In this document: one piece after another, positions 1-11,600 of the stretch
Layout: the number at the start of each line of letters is the position of its first letter
How positions within the stretch are numbered: the stretch's first letter is position 1
Assembly: GCF_003369915.1 (NCBI RefSeq)
Contig: NC_046673.1
Coordinates: 7,362,001-7,426,000, forward strand
DNA from: Drosophila miranda
Taxonomy: Eukaryota; Arthropoda; Insecta; Diptera; Drosophilidae
DNA: 64,000 nt
Reading direction: 5' to 3'
The notes under the pieces: generated by a model
The model's input: the letters and a program-made list of their open reading frames with translations, nothing else
Database searches by the model: none
Told to the model about the DNA's origin: nothing
Made by a program: the position numbers and the translations under genes

Positions 1-1624
1 CAAATATAACCAAACAAACGTTTGAAAACGAACCCCTTCTAGAACCCTTCGCAGGCTGCAACGCTCAAGTAATTTGCCAAAAGTCAAGAGGAGGCTGATT
101 GATCTATAGTTGTTGAGGTCCTCCGGTGGCTTTCTTGGCTTTAGTAACATAACTATGGGGGCACATTTCCAGGCTTTGGCAAGTAAGCTAGCCTGATGCG
201 TTGAAGATCATCAACAGGTAAAGGATCGCCAGGGGCCTTCTTGGACTTTAAATTCTTTATTTCTGCCGAGATTTTTTGGAAACTGCCACAGGGAGCTCCA
301 TCTGGTGGGTCTAGTTCAGCCTCTCGGTTACCATATTTGATCTTCTGCTTAAAGTCGTACATAAAGGTGTGAACTTTTGAATACTCTGTGTGTATCTATG
401 CATATGTATGTGATCTTGACTAAATTATAACAATTTACCTGAATTTTGTCCCACGGTGTGCAGCCAAGACAAGTCTCTTATGATTCGTGGCTGGAGGTAG
501 AGGTCGCCACATGGACTAGGCTCTGGGTCATGCCTCCGATGTGTGCAGCACGCGTTACCAGCCAAGAGGAGGAGAAGGAGGAGGTCGACCCAGGTGGGTC
601 GGCGGTGGCGTGGCTGATGAAATTTATGGTAAGTAATGCACTTGAGCAATCATCTGGCTGTGTTTGCATGCAAATTGACATTGAACTACTGTCCGACTGT
701 ACCCTGTACGTGTGTGCCGCAGTGGGCCTGGTCTGTGGCTGGGAGTGTGCTGGTGTATATGTGTATGGGAGTCGTGTCAAACACATTTAACAACTGCCAC
801 TGCCACTGCAAGTACTACGGTTGCGGCTGCGACTGCGGCTGCGGTTATGGCCGCAGTGAAAATGGAGATTAATTGCCGCAAATTTTGCATGGGAACACCA
901 AAATCGAAACGAAAAATAAACATAAATATGGCTTTTCATCGTCTCACTAAGACCGTATATTGAATGCTCTCTATGGGAGCAATTTATGTTGGCTGCAATG
1001 TACCAACTTAACTTTGTTCATACTTAATCGATCTATTTTTAGGGGCCTAGTGGGATTGCATAGAAGATCCCCCTTTTACGTAATCTTGTACTGGGGGGAC
1101 CGTTGTTCTATTTTGCGGAATGTACAGATTTTTATATTTTCTCATCTATATTTATTGTACGCTTCAGTATATTTTTCTGTAGGGTCTCCATCGGGGTACA
1201 GTCAAAAGATGCTCAGGGCATAGACAAATCGCAAGGCTCTGGTGGATAAATGTGTAAACTGTTTGCAATTAATGATGCAGCTATGGCTCAGCGATTTACA
1301 AGTGGTTCGACAACGACGTGGCGTCAGTGGCGATTGTGGCGGTGGCGGTGGCGTATACGCGATTTTCAGATGCTCGAACGTTGCGTATGCGCTTTGTGGG
1401 CCGTACTTGAACAGACAGAAAATTGCATTGTGTAGACTTTTTCGCTCGACTTCGAGTGCAGTTCTCAGCCTTCCTTTGGGAGCGTCAGCGGTTCTCGAGG
1501 TGGCCAACAGGGCGAGGGAAGGGGGGAATGGGGGAATGGGAATAGGAATATGCCACCTTCCATGCCAAATCGGGCGCTGGATGACTCAGCTAATGTGTTA
1601 GCCAGCTAGTTCCGTGGCAAGTGC
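1..1624. other. Intergenic, no gene recognised
   Basis: No open frame here has convincing coding character. The short frames at 446-790 and 1242-1601 have no recognisable domain and end by chance. A GCGGCTGCGACTGCGG-like simple tract sits near 820-850. The last few hundred bases are the presumptive upstream control region of the glycine-rich gene at 1764. Confidence 0.6.
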
Positions 1625-1660
1625 TATAAAAACGCAGCTCTGGGCCCAGCTGGATCATCA
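1625..1660 (+). promoter_or_regulatory. TATA box and initiator of the glycine-rich gene at 1764
   Basis: TATAAAAA lies at 1625-1632. A fly initiator-like TCATCAGT follows about 30 bases later (1655-1662), which puts transcription start near 1657-1660. This leaves a 5' leader of about 100 bases. Spacing between TATA and initiator is normal for a Drosophila core promoter. Confidence 0.75.
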
Positions 1661-1763
1661 GTGGAGCTAAGGTTCCAACAGAAGTCAGTCAGCGGTAGTT
1701 AATCAGCCCCATCCGATTTCCGATTCCAATTGCAATCCAAGGAACAATCCCTAGCTCATCAAG

Positions 1764-2294
1764 ATGCGTAGCGCTCTACTCGTTCTCTTCCTTTGCGGCA
1801 TGCTATTCGCATTTGCCTCAGCCGGATTGCTGGGCGGCGGCGGGGGTGGTGGTGGTTACGGCGGAGGCGGCCAAGGAGGCTGGCAAAATAATGGCGGCGG
1901 CGGGGGTGGTCACGGCGGAGGCGGCCAAGGAGGCTGGCAAAAGAATGGCGGCGGCGGGGGTGGTCACGGCGGAGGCGGCCAAGGAGGCTGGCAAAATAAT
2001 GGCGGCGGAGGCGGTGGAGGAGCACAGGGAGGCTGGCAAAAGAATGGCGGTGGAGGAGGAGGACAAGGAGGCTGGCAAAATGGAGGAGGCGGCCAAGGAG
2101 GCTGGCAAAATGGCGGAGGCAGCCAAGGAGGCTGGCAAAATGGCGGAGGCAGCGGCGGATACGGCGGTGGCAAGTCCTTGGCCGGTAATCGTGGAAGTTC
2201 CGTCTCCTGGCAGGGAGGAAATGGCGGCGGTGGCGGCGGCAAGCACGGCGGCGGCGGAGGAGGCGCTGGTGGCAAGCACGGTGGAGGCTGGTAG
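1764..2294 (+). CDS. Secreted glycine-rich protein 1 (GGWQNN repeats, cuticle-like)
   Basis: A 176-residue protein. Residues 1-20 form a typical signal peptide (MRSALLVLFLCGMLFAFASA). The rest is almost entirely Gly with Trp, Gln, Asn, His and Lys. Three near-perfect 54-bp (18-residue) units, each with GGWQ followed by N or K and N, lie around 1860-2000; shorter GGWQNGGG units follow. The C-terminus has GGKHGGG motifs. The composition is that of insect glycine-rich cuticular or secreted structural proteins. It could also be an antimicrobial-type glycine-rich peptide, since nothing catalytic is visible. The ATG at 1764 is chosen because it starts the signal peptide and lies about 100 bases after the TATA-driven start. 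Other frames through the repeats also stay open, but they lack a signal peptide. It is the first of four similar genes in the first 14 kb. Confidence 0.88.
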   Translation: MRSALLVLFLCGMLFAFASAGLLGGGGGGGGYGGGGQGGWQNNGGGGGGHGGGGQGGWQKNGGGGGGHGGGGQGGWQNNGGGGGGGAQGGWQKNGGGGGGQGGWQNGGGGQGGWQNGGGSQGGWQNGGGSGGYGGGKSLAGNRGSSVSWQGGNGGGGGGKHGGGGGGAGGKHGGGW

Positions 2295-2437
2295 GCCACT
2301 CCGACCCCAAACCACCCCTTCAGCTGATGCTGATATGTGTTCCATGGCATAGAGATAGAGACACTATAATCCTTCTAATTTTCTTTGATCCAAACTTTCT
2401 GCCCCAACTATTTTTCCTATTTCTATTTTTTTTTACT

Positions 2438-2443
2438 AATAAA
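2438..2443 (+). terminator. Poly(A) signal AATAAA of glycine-rich gene 1
   Basis: AATAAA lies about 145 bases after the stop codon of the gene at 1764-2294, in a T-rich 3' region. It is the first canonical signal on this strand after the stop. Confidence 0.6.
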
Positions 2444-2649
2444 AAAACTGTATGCATTTTAGTCTTGGTTTTTCTTTATTTCTTCGGTAGATCGGTAGTA
2501 AAAAAGAAAAGTACAAGGTAGACAGCGTTCTACACGACCTTACCATAAATCGGACCTCAGTTTTCAATCAGCCACATGTCGAACAGCTGTCGCTTCTGCT
2601 TCTTTGAACCATTTAATGACTAACTTTTTACTCAAATTCTAGCTCAAAA

Positions 2650-3220
2650 GTTGATTCGCATTAGCCTTGGCTTTTTAAAATCCATCCCTATATGGGAAAT
2701 TTACAGACAGACGAGTATATGTACTATATATCACTGCATGCCCAAAACATCGAGAAGGGCCGCGTCACTCAACCCAAGTCCGAAATTGATCGAAAGAGGC
2801 TCCCAAAGGGTCTCTAGCTATCAGTCATTCCACACTGAAATCCCCGCCACAAAACAGTGGTATCCGATGGTGCCGCTATCTGGAAGACTTTGAGCCAGGG
2901 ACAGAAGGATATGTTTAAGCCAGATAACATGCCAAACGACATGCGACTACTAAAAGGTTTTTGAGGCCATTTTTGAAAACAAAGCGAAGCAGGGGAACAC
3001 GGAGAAGTTGAACAAACCCAATACAATGTGTCTCATAATGTGATGACGAAGTGTAGATTTCGAGCTAACATTCGCACCACACTTTGGTCTCCAATGCTTT
3101 GAATTTTGAGAAGAGGAAATATACATATTTTATAAGTGCTAAAATTTGTTCTTTGATGCAGCTATCATTTCCCTTTAAAGGTGGACGAATGTACTTTCCT
3201 CTGAAGACTATCCTTTTATA
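2650..3220 (+). pseudogene. Decayed HMG-box fragment, maelstrom-like
   Basis: Around 2850-2935 the plus strand reads DGAAIWKTLSQGQKDMFK followed by PDNMPND. This has the spacing of helices 2-3 of an HMG box and resembles the AVSHCGTIWEKM segment of the piRNA-pathway protein Maelstrom as I recall it. Upstream and downstream frames are broken by stops and shifts. A later piece (about 3160-3215) reads SFPFKGGRMYFPLKT, which could be the start of the Maelstrom domain, but that match is weak. I see no intact start, signal or splice structure. It is most likely a dead duplicate or retrocopy. The family assignment is an inference from a short match. Confidence 0.33.
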
Positions 3221-3748
3221 CTCTTAGAAATTTGATTTTATTTTATTTAAAATATGATATTTGATTGATAGATTGATATCGCAGTCACACTTCTCACACC
3301 AACACCAGCCGTTATATCTCACTCGCGTCCTCCAGAGGGCGCACAATGCACGAAAAAGAGAAAGAGAGAGAATGAGTAAGGACGTGGAAGGGGTAAATTG
3401 GCTTGATTCTTCTGGCTATACAAATAATCCGATCAATGCCATATTCGGCATTCTGGTGCAAATGGTCATTCTCTAGGGTTCTGCGTTTTCGTATCTTCAA
3501 AATTGTGGATGCCACAGGTTTTTCTTCTTTGTGGGAGCGAAAGAGGCGGTGCGAGATTCGGAATATTTCCCAATCCAAATACGAATATCATCAATAATTC
3601 GTTGTAATCGGATAACTAGTACCTTCTAAATTCAGATACGGGTATTAATAGTAAGGCAGCCAACTCATTTATCACCATCTTTGGGCAAAGATTATTTGCT
3701 CTTTTCTACTTAGTCCAGGCTCGCAATCACAATTACATTGTTGTAAAA

Positions 3749-3754
3749 TTTATT
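3749..3754 (-). terminator. Poly(A) signal of glycine-rich gene 2
   Basis: TTTATT on the plus strand is AATAAA on the minus strand. It lies about 120 bases downstream of the stop codon of the minus-strand gene at 3876-4613. Confidence 0.55.
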
Positions 3755-3875
3755 GACATATTAAGAAATGCAAAAAAATGGTGGTTAATCTTAAGAAGAC
3801 ATATGTTATGTACAAGTAGAGCAGTGGTATCTAGTGTCGCCTCGTTGCCTGTCGTCGTATGGATCGCGCATCTCT

Positions 3876-4613
3876 TCACCAGCTCCAGCCGCCGCCACCT
3901 CCACTGCCGCCGGAGGACCAGCCACTGCTGCTCTTGCTGGGCCAGGCCGAGGAGCTGCCGCCCAAGGACCATCCGCTGCCTCCGCTGCCACCGCCGCTCT
4001 TCCAACCTCCGCCTCCGCCCCCGCCTCCACCGCTCTTCCAGCCGCTGCCTCCGCTGCCGCCGCCGCCGCCGCTCTTCCAACCACTGCCCCCGCCTCCACC
4101 ACTTGACCAGCCTCCACCTCCGCCACCACCGCTCTTCCAGCCGCTGCTTAGGCTTGTCAAGGCCTGGGACTTCCAGTCGGATAGGCCGGATAAGGCACTC
4201 GACCAGCCGGATCCACCTCCGCCGCCCGAGCTCACTTTCCATCCAGAGCTCCCGCCGCCTCCACCGCTGGGGCAGCCCGAGGATCCACCCGAGGATCCTC
4301 CCGAGGACCATCCACTGCTTCCCCCTCCACTGGGCCAGCCGCTGCTTCCTCCGCCACTCTGCCAGCCGCTACCTCCTCCTCCTCCACTGCTTTTCCAGCC
4401 GCCGCCGCTGCTGCCTCCTCCTCCGCCAGAGGACCAACCACCGCTGGAGGGCCAGGCGCTGATGCTGATCTTGTTGCCTCCCGAGGACCAGCCACCGCCG
4501 CCTCCACCGCTGCTGCCTCCGCTGCTCCAGCTGCCATGTGGCTTGGCAAAGGCGGTGACACCCAGAGCCACCAGGAGACTGGCCAGGGCCAAACGTCGCG
4601 TTGTCGAATGCAT
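3876..4613 (-). CDS. Secreted glycine/serine/tryptophan-rich protein 2
   Basis: A 245-residue protein on the minus strand. The N-terminus (MHSTTRRLALASLLVALGVTAFA) is a clear signal peptide with likely cleavage before KPHGSW. The remainder is low complexity: Gly, Ser, Trp and Lys in units such as GGGWSSGG, GGGWKSGG and SGWQSGG. It ends in GGGGGWSW. One more complex segment in the middle (around residues 137-160, with ALSGLSDWKSQALTSLSSGW) breaks the repeat. The composition fits a structural extracellular or cuticular protein; no function can be assigned beyond that. A TATA box lies 52 bases upstream of the ATG, so the leader is very short. The proline-rich frame on the opposite strand (3859-4635) is a shadow of this gene. 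Confidence 0.87.
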   Translation of the reverse strand: MHSTTRRLALASLLVALGVTAFAKPHGSWSSGGSSGGGGGGWSSGGNKISISAWPSSGGWSSGGGGGSSGGGWKSSGGGGGSGWQSGGGSSGWPSGGGSSGWSSGGSSGGSSGCPSGGGGGSSGWKVSSGGGGGSGWSSALSGLSDWKSQALTSLSSGWKSGGGGGGGWSSGGGGGSGWKSGGGGGSGGSGWKSGGGGGGGGGWKSGGGSGGSGWSLGGSSSAWPSKSSSGWSSGGSGGGGGWSW

Positions 4614-4664
4614 CTCTGCAGCTGCCGTGAACTAACTAATTTCCGACTGGGCCCACTCTCGGCT

Positions 4665-4671
4665 ATTTATA
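4665..4671 (-). promoter_or_regulatory. TATA box of glycine-rich gene 2
   Basis: The minus strand reads TATAAAT here, in the context GGTGGTATAAATAGCC. It is about 50 bases upstream of the ATG at 4613, which predicts a leader of roughly 20-25 bases. Confidence 0.7.
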
Positions 4672-4739
4672 CCACCTGGCTGCCGGCTGCCTGCTGCCCG
4701 CTGCCAGCCAGAGCTAAGCTCATCTAAGATTCTAGCCGG

Positions 4740-4850
4740 CCTCATCAGCCTCAGCTTCAGCTTCAGCACCAACACCGGCTTCCAGCATCGGCTTCAGGTT
4801 CAGCTTCAGCTTCAGCTTCAACCTCAGCTTCGTCGTCGTCGGCTGAGTCG
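4740..4850. repeat. Imperfect CAGCTT hexamer repeat
   Basis: The stretch is built from CAGCTT and GGCTTC units (CTCAGCTTCAGCTTCAGC and later copies). It lies just upstream of the promoter of the glycine-rich gene at 3876-4613. It keeps a Glu-Ala frame open on the minus strand, but there is no gene evidence. Confidence 0.7.
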
Positions 4851-7800
4851 TATAATCAGATGTAATTGCCAAAACTGCCAAAGCCAAAGCCGCCTGCACT
4901 GGCGGACGCCCGTCTGTTGGCTGTGTCTCGGCTTGGCTGTGTCTTGGCTTGGGCCTCATTATGCCAACATCGACTTTCAATTTCGTACGCTTTGTTAGCG
5001 ACCACCAGTAATGGGTCCAGCAGTCTGCCCGGCAACGCCTCCAGACCCAAAGACTCAAAGACTCATAAACTCCGTTGCGCATGCGCACCTGACTGCATCG
5101 GTATCCATGTTAATCCATGGCGATCCATGGCGATACCGCATCATGATCACCGATTTATTGGCTCGCCATTTTTGTGTAACAGCCCAGACTACTTAATTGA
5201 GTTCGGTTGCTCAGGCTCAGAGCCTGAGGAGAGGAGCCTTCGGTCGGTCCATCGATTCTTGATGCCTGCCCATTATTCAGAACGATTTCTGGCCAGGCGG
5301 CAGAGCAGCCGAGTGGCCGATGCCTGGCGGAGGTGCCACCAGCTGTGTGTTTGTCTTTGGCTACCGTGCAACGGTTGCACATAATTCGTGCTGTCTGGCA
5401 AATAGGTTCGCAATCAATCGATCAATCAATCAATCAATCAATCAATTTCAGTTCGGGTTCGATTTTTTGGTGCAGCTTTATGTTCTTTATGTGTTGATAC
5501 ACAACTTATCCTAAACCAAAGACTGGTGTCGGATCACCGATCTTAGCACCTCGTCAGATCTTCAACCCAGACCCCATACCCCAGAAGAGGAGAGGAAGTA
5601 TAGTTTTCGACCCGACGCTTTTGATACCCATCTATTACATATGGGATTGGTTTTTGATATTTAAACCTTTTTTCAATCTCATTAATTTCCCTTTATTGTA
5701 ACTATATTTAGCAGATATTTAAAAATAATTAGTAAGACGAGTAACGCCCATACTTATTTTTGGCACTCGTTTTTTCAGACTGTCTTTTGGGGCTCTCCTA
5801 AAATTATTTGAAAAGCAAGAAGAAAGCGCTCAAAAGCCAGCTGCTATAGCATAAGAGTCCTGATACACGCGTTTTAGATATTTTTTCACAGCGCTGTCGA
5901 GTACACCCTTTACTTTCGAATTTTGCACAGTGCTTTAGCAATTTTTGAAGACGCTTGCCGAAATATCAAAAGACTCGTAATTTTGGTATCCTTTAAAATT
6001 GGAATGGGGGAAAAGAAACTTTTGCCATTTCAAGCAATTATTTTAAATTGAAATTAAACATAATTATTTATTATTTTATTATTTTATTATCCAACCTGTC
6101 AATGGCAAAAGGATCTTCGAACCCCCAGCTCAAGAAATTTCGAAAAAGGACTTCGGCTCATAAATCGCCTGCCTTGCAGAACCTGTCCTTGAATGGACAA
6201 ACGATTTAAAATTTGATGCGCAAGTATAACACTAAATTCTGTATAGACCCATTTCATACCTACATATGTCATTAATGTCCATAACCATGGATAATATAGA
6301 CATTTTTTTCAGCGGAAACTACTTTTTGTACATGTTATCAAATATACTATTATTTATTCATATTTGTATAGATAGTATGGATTTTTATGCGACTATAGTA
6401 TAGTATGAATGAATGAAAATTCTTTACTTATAGACGCTTTACTTCGAACCTTGAATACCCTAGTGAACAATTATTCCAATGTGAAGTCATGTATGATATA
6501 TGCACATACATATATTATATATCTACGTATCTACTATGGTCGCATATTCTATATCAAACATAACTAGCATCTAAGGCATAACAATTCTTCTCATATTGTG
6601 GGGCAAGCTTCTGAATCTCTATGTTTATTTCGTCGGATAGGATTATAGTCAGGTTGAAATTTGTCCACAAAGAGAATACAAAAGATAAAAGTGAAGAATG
6701 TTTCAGAGCAAGGATCTGATCTCCACAGAGCCCAAAGCTGTCGTAAAACATGAATGGATTTTTTCGCTCTAAGCGTATACTACGAGTATCAGCGGTTACG
6801 AAACACCGGCTTGTCTTAAATTAACTTGAGCATCGGTCATTTATCTTTGATGTGCCAAAGTTACGACCAGCTTCTATGCATTTTTCTTTTCAATGTAGTT
6901 TTGAATCGAAGTGAACTCTTCTATCTCATTGTCTTCCCAAATGTCATGGTCAGTCCAAAGGCATATCAAATTTGATTGCACATCATGTGATATACATGAA
7001 AGCACCTCAAAAAGTAGGACTTTCGGTTCGTGGATCTACAACCAATTGCTCAAAGAGTATTTAAGGGACTGACTTAGCTCCTAATGAAATTGCTCCCTGA
7101 ATTGGATGTGTAGCTCCAGAAGAAACCAACGAGGAATGCGGCATTCGTGAGCTTGAAGATTAGAACTATATTTTTAGCCTCCAAGAAATCGGTTCTGTGC
7201 ACTGATCGCATTGCTTCGCGGAGCCCCCTTGGAAAACCGCTTAAACCTTTTGACTTTTTCACGTTTTGCGGACAGCTCTGATGGTTTTCCATTTTCATGG
7301 GCGGCATAAAAATCAAATTTGGGCCTTTTGTGCGATCGACTGAGTGGCAGAGCAGACTGGTTGAATGCCTGCCTTTGCCTGAATGAGATTGGTGATCAAT
7401 CAATTGCCACAGACACAGACATAGATCAGCAGATCAGCAGATCACAATGGCAGTGCACTTTGGTTGCGCAATTTCTGCACCGGGCCAAGTGCTAGACGGC
7501 CCAAATTGATTTGCCTTTGTTCGGTCTTCAATTGAGAGCTAACCTACCAGTCCCTGTCCCATTACCGACCAAATCGACTGACTGACTGGTGGCATCGCCT
7601 CCAACGATGACCTCAGGCATTGGGTCAAAGCAGGAAGCCGCAGAACCGCAGAACCACAGAACCACAGAGCCGCAACCGGTTTCGAGTATAAATAGTTTGT
7701 CTCAATTAAGAATGGAAATTATTTTCTTGCAGATTGCATAAATTCTAACAAAAAGTATCTATTATATATGTTTAAAAAAACATGTGTACTAAAAAATAAA

Positions 7801-7952
7801 AAAAAATAAATCTTAAGCTATTGAAGAAATTTACGCGGGTTTCTCCTTCTTCTCCTTCTTCGGATAGCTTTTTGGTTGTCAGTTTGAACTAAGTTTGGAT
7901 GGTTGGGGTTCAGGATGGTTTTTGGGTGGGACGGAAGTGGACTTGGGTGGAT
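4851..7952. other. Intergenic, AT-rich, no gene recognised
   Basis: The stretch contains a (CAAT)n microsatellite at 5411-5447 and AT-rich DNA (about 5600-6560) with no long open frame. Frames such as 4866-5384 and 7074-7403 show no domain, signal peptide or splice context. The segment just before 7953 would hold the 3' end of the glycine-rich gene 3 transcript; I did not find a convincing AATAAA there. Confidence 0.5.
5411..5447. repeat. (CAAT)n microsatellite
   Basis: About nine copies of a CAAT/ATCA tetramer, with one G interruption near its left end. Confidence 0.9.
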
Positions 7953-8540
7953 TTACCAGCCCTTGTTCCAGCCACCGGACTGGCCGCCGGAGTAGCCTCC
8001 AGACTGAGCACCGGAGTAGCCACCAGAGTAGCCACCTGCAGACTGACCGCCAGCGGACCAGCCACCAGACTGGGCGCCGGAGTAACCACCGGACTGTCCC
8101 TCACTGATGACCTTGACAATGATGACCTTCTGGGGAGCGCCGCCAGAGTATCCACCGCCACCAGAGTATCCGCCACCACCGGAGTATCCGCCGCCGCCGC
8201 CGGAGTATCCGCCGCCACCGGAGTGTCCGCCGCCACCGGAGTATCCGCCGCCGCCAGAGTATCCGCCGCCACCGGAGTATCCACCGCCGCCAGAGTATCC
8301 GCCGCCGCCAGAGTATCCGCCGCCGCCACCGGAGTATCCGCCGCCACCGCCTTGTCCTCCTCCAAGTCCACCGCCGAGACCGCCCAATTTGCTCTGCAGG
8401 AGCTGTGCAATGCCGCCGGCGCCACCGCCACCGCCGCCGCCGCCTCCACCACCGCCACCTCCGAGGAGACCGCCAAGGGAGGCCTGACCGACGGCCAGGA
8501 TGGCGGCGAGGATCACAAGAATGCAGGCAAAGGGTTTCAT
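7953..8540 (-). CDS. Secreted glycine-rich protein 3 (GGGGYS hexapeptide repeats)
   Basis: A 195-residue protein. The minus-strand frame stays open far upstream (to 9098), but the ATG at 8540 begins a signal peptide (MKPFACILVILAAILAVGQA) and lies about 95 bases after a TATA box, so it is the start. The mature part opens with SLGGLLGGGG and a poly-Gly run. A short non-repetitive helix-like segment (IAQLLQSKLGGLGGG) follows, then roughly eleven YSGGGG units. A hydrophobic beta-like insert (KVIIVKVISEG) follows, and the tail is rich in GGYSGAQSGG, ending NKGW. Tyrosine-glycine repeats of this kind are typical of sclerotised cuticle, eggshell or adhesive secretions; which of these applies here cannot be told. 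The proline-rich plus-strand frame at 8107-8487 is its shadow. Confidence 0.87.
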   Translation of the reverse strand: MKPFACILVILAAILAVGQASLGGLLGGGGGGGGGGGGGGAGGIAQLLQSKLGGLGGGLGGGQGGGGGYSGGGGGYSGGGGYSGGGGYSGGGGYSGGGGYSGGGGHSGGGGYSGGGGGYSGGGGYSGGGGYSGGAPQKVIIVKVISEGQSGGYSGAQSGGWSAGGQSAGGYSGGYSGAQSGGYSGGQSGGWNKGW

Positions 8541-8633
8541 CTCGATTTCGATGCGATGTGGTGCTCTAGTGCTGACTGCTGACGAAGAGAAGCGGAAGCG
8601 TTGACTAATTCCACCATCGGCAGACTCACGCAC

Positions 8634-8640
8634 ATTTATA
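8634..8640 (-). promoter_or_regulatory. TATA box of glycine-rich gene 3
   Basis: The minus strand reads TATAAAT within GGGGGTATAAATGTGCG. It lies about 95 bases upstream of the ATG at 8540. Confidence 0.72.
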
Positions 8641-11600
8641 CCCCCGAAATCGAAGCAATCGCAATCGGAATCGGAATTGAAGATGCCCGTGCTGCTGGCC
8701 AGACAGAGATGGAGATGAACCTGCCGAACGCCTCGCCCAATTAGAAGCCATTGATAGACGCCGCGGCAGAAGCAACGCAGCATCGCGGCATCGCAGCAGC
8801 AGCAGCAGCACGCTATCGATTTCGTAATAACCCACATTTCCATGCCGACGCGTACCGAACCGAGCCGAACCGAGCCGAACCGATCAGATGCCGAAGATGC
8901 CCATGTCCGTGTGGCCATGTTTGTTGCTGGCTGCGTGGATGCTTTGATGCTTGGATGCCGGCAGTTCTTTTGTTTGCTTATGCTAATCGTTGCGCATGCG
9001 CGACGTGCTCTGCGGCCTGGGATCTTCATCTTTTGTTTTCTCAAGACTGCACAGTGGCACCGTGCGGCTGGGCAGGGAGTGTGATACTTAGCACTCAATT
9101 ATATCCAGGGCATTATGTACTCTGATATTGTGATATTTTTTCATAAACAAACCTTGGGTAAGGTTTGTACATCAGTTACAACAGCTTTTGGAAACCACCT
9201 GGAAATAGTCGAGGACTACTAAATCGAGGCAATACGGGGTGTACCAGTCGGAAATTACTTGTTTTTATGCAGTTTTAGAATGTGCCTTTTTGGGCTGTAT
9301 TTGAATGCCAGGTGTTCCAGTTGCAGTTGCAGGATATACATATTTGATTTCCGCTTTTAAGAAGTGCACGCACCACGGTGCCTATGGCCGAAAGTCAAAC
9401 AAATTATCGGCATATAATCAACGCAGCAAACGGCAAACAACAATCAACATTTATATCAATGTTTTGTCAGTTGGCCAAAGGCAGAGCCAAAGCAGAAGCA
9501 GAAGCAGAAGCAACGCCAAGTGTCAGACTGATTAATGGACCCCACTTGGAGGAGAGTCGGGTGTTCTGCTTAAGCTTGCCCCAAGGCCTGCCCACCACTT
9601 AGAAAGCAAATCAGGAAGATACTTTACTCAGAACTAGGGTCCAACTAGGGTCTGCTTTACGGCCTAGTTAAGTCTATATGCCTATCTGTTCTATGTTTGT
9701 CTATTTTGAGGCTTGGGGCCCACTTCTAGCGCTGGGAGACTCCACATCACCGCTTATTAATACATGAAACCGGTTGGTTGGGAAGCTGGCTGCGATTCTA
9801 TTTCTATATCTCAGATTGGCATATATTTGCATAGCCGCTCGCTGGATATGGCCAGACTCCGTAGGCCTGCCTGTGTATTCTCTCTGGTTATCGGTACTAA
9901 CTAAATACAAACAATCTCACTTATTCTCTCGCCCGCCCACACGAATGGCCCACGGGTTCAATGCACTTCTTCAGCATACGCCCTGCCCTAAGCCGATGGA
10001 AATTTATGCGAAACAAAGAAACGAAACCGAAAAAAAAAAAAGAAATACAAATATTGTTTCTATATCGCAAGTCCGTGTGTGTATTTGGCATTTACATACT
10101 CGTTTGCCGTCGATGAATATTCATAATCGCATTATTCGATTATGGTTCAGCCACTATTTCAAGCTGTAAGCTGCCGACCCAACGACAGATCGACAGAACG
10201 ACTGATCGCTTCTTGAGGATTGGACATGTATCAATTGAATCTGAAACGAGTCTGAAACGAGCCGATTTGAAACAAGAAGCAGCTAATGCTAGACGTTTGT
10301 TAAGAGATTGCCTCTAAAAAGATGGAAGAGCTGATTGGCCATGCTCGACCACAGAGCTTGTCGCCATTCGATGGTTTCCTGATTGTAATACGCTGTCAGA
10401 GTCAGAGGTAGGGAAGGGAATCCGACTCCAAAAATCAATTGATGTTCGTTTCTGGTCTAAGATACTGCTGTCTAGGAGGTAATAGAAGCACGCCTGGGGA
10501 TATAGTCATCTTCTATTTCATTTGTTCAAACAGAAGGAAGTCAATTATTTATTTGGAATTATGATGAGTCTCGACTATCCCCCCCAGGCATAAGAACGTC
10601 TCACTGGCTGAAATGTATCTGGTTTCCTCATTAACCCACTCTCAGTCTCTAAGTATCGCAGTATCGCAGTATCTCAGTCCAGATCTGTTCAGTTCAGCTT
10701 AGATGAGATCCAAGGCGATGATTTCGGAAGAATAACGTAAACATGAACCCGTTTGTGTGGCATCCCCATCCCCATTGTTAGATCAAGATGCGAATATATG
10801 CATACATATGTACATATGTATATAGTGGCTTACAATGGGGTAAAATTTCAGACGGTAATAGCCGAACATAGCAAACTATTTCCCATCGCGTTGCCTTCAA
10901 GGTGCTGAAGGCTTCCATTATACTTAGTAAACCAACAGAATTAACATATTTAATTGCGAGCTATGTACCCAAATGAAATTACCAGTGCAATAGTAAACAG
11001 AAGTACAAATAGAAACCAACACCGAATCCGAATCCGAATCCGAATCCGAAAAATGATTGCTGAATGTTTGCCACAAAAGTGAATGGAAATACGAGTACGG
11101 GCCGGAGGGGGCAACAGTGGGGGCAGAGTCATCATCCCGTCAGAAAGGGCGGGCATCCGTCTGTGGCAATGGCTCTAAAGGTGGACATTAAAACTGAAAT
11201 TGATGATACTCATAAATCATTGCTGGCTAATATCTAAGTATAATACTTAATATTTCAATTGTTGGTCTAGCATTAATTCGAATCCAAGCAAATTTGCAAG
11301 TTTGCAAGTGCATTCGCATTCCCGTTTTATGGCCATTAGGCAAGACAATAAATAACCATCTCACTGGCTGCATATCCATATGTAAATGCATATGTATGCG
11401 CCTATGTATGTACGAGTACACCCAGCCAAACAGCTAATTGATGGCGGACCGACTCATATAAATTTAAGCAAATTACACTGCATTGCCAGAGAATCATCAC
11501 ATCATCGGTGGGGTCGTAAAACATCGATTGTTAATTGCTGGCGAATCGATTACATCGCTTACGAGATCGTGGGAACGTAACTCCCTGGATAATAGTAGCT

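Noticed and set aside
1813..2352. 179-residue Ala/Glu-rich frame overlapping glycine-rich gene 1
   Set aside because: Frame-shifted reading of the same 54-bp repeats; no signal peptide and no start context.
3859..4635. 258-residue proline-rich open frame, plus strand
   Set aside because: It is the antisense of the glycine-rich gene at 3876-4613. GGX codons read backward give Pro, and there is no signal peptide or promoter on this strand.
8107..8487. Pro-Glu-Tyr repeat frame, plus strand
   Set aside because: Antisense shadow of the GGGGYS repeats of the gene at 7953-8540.
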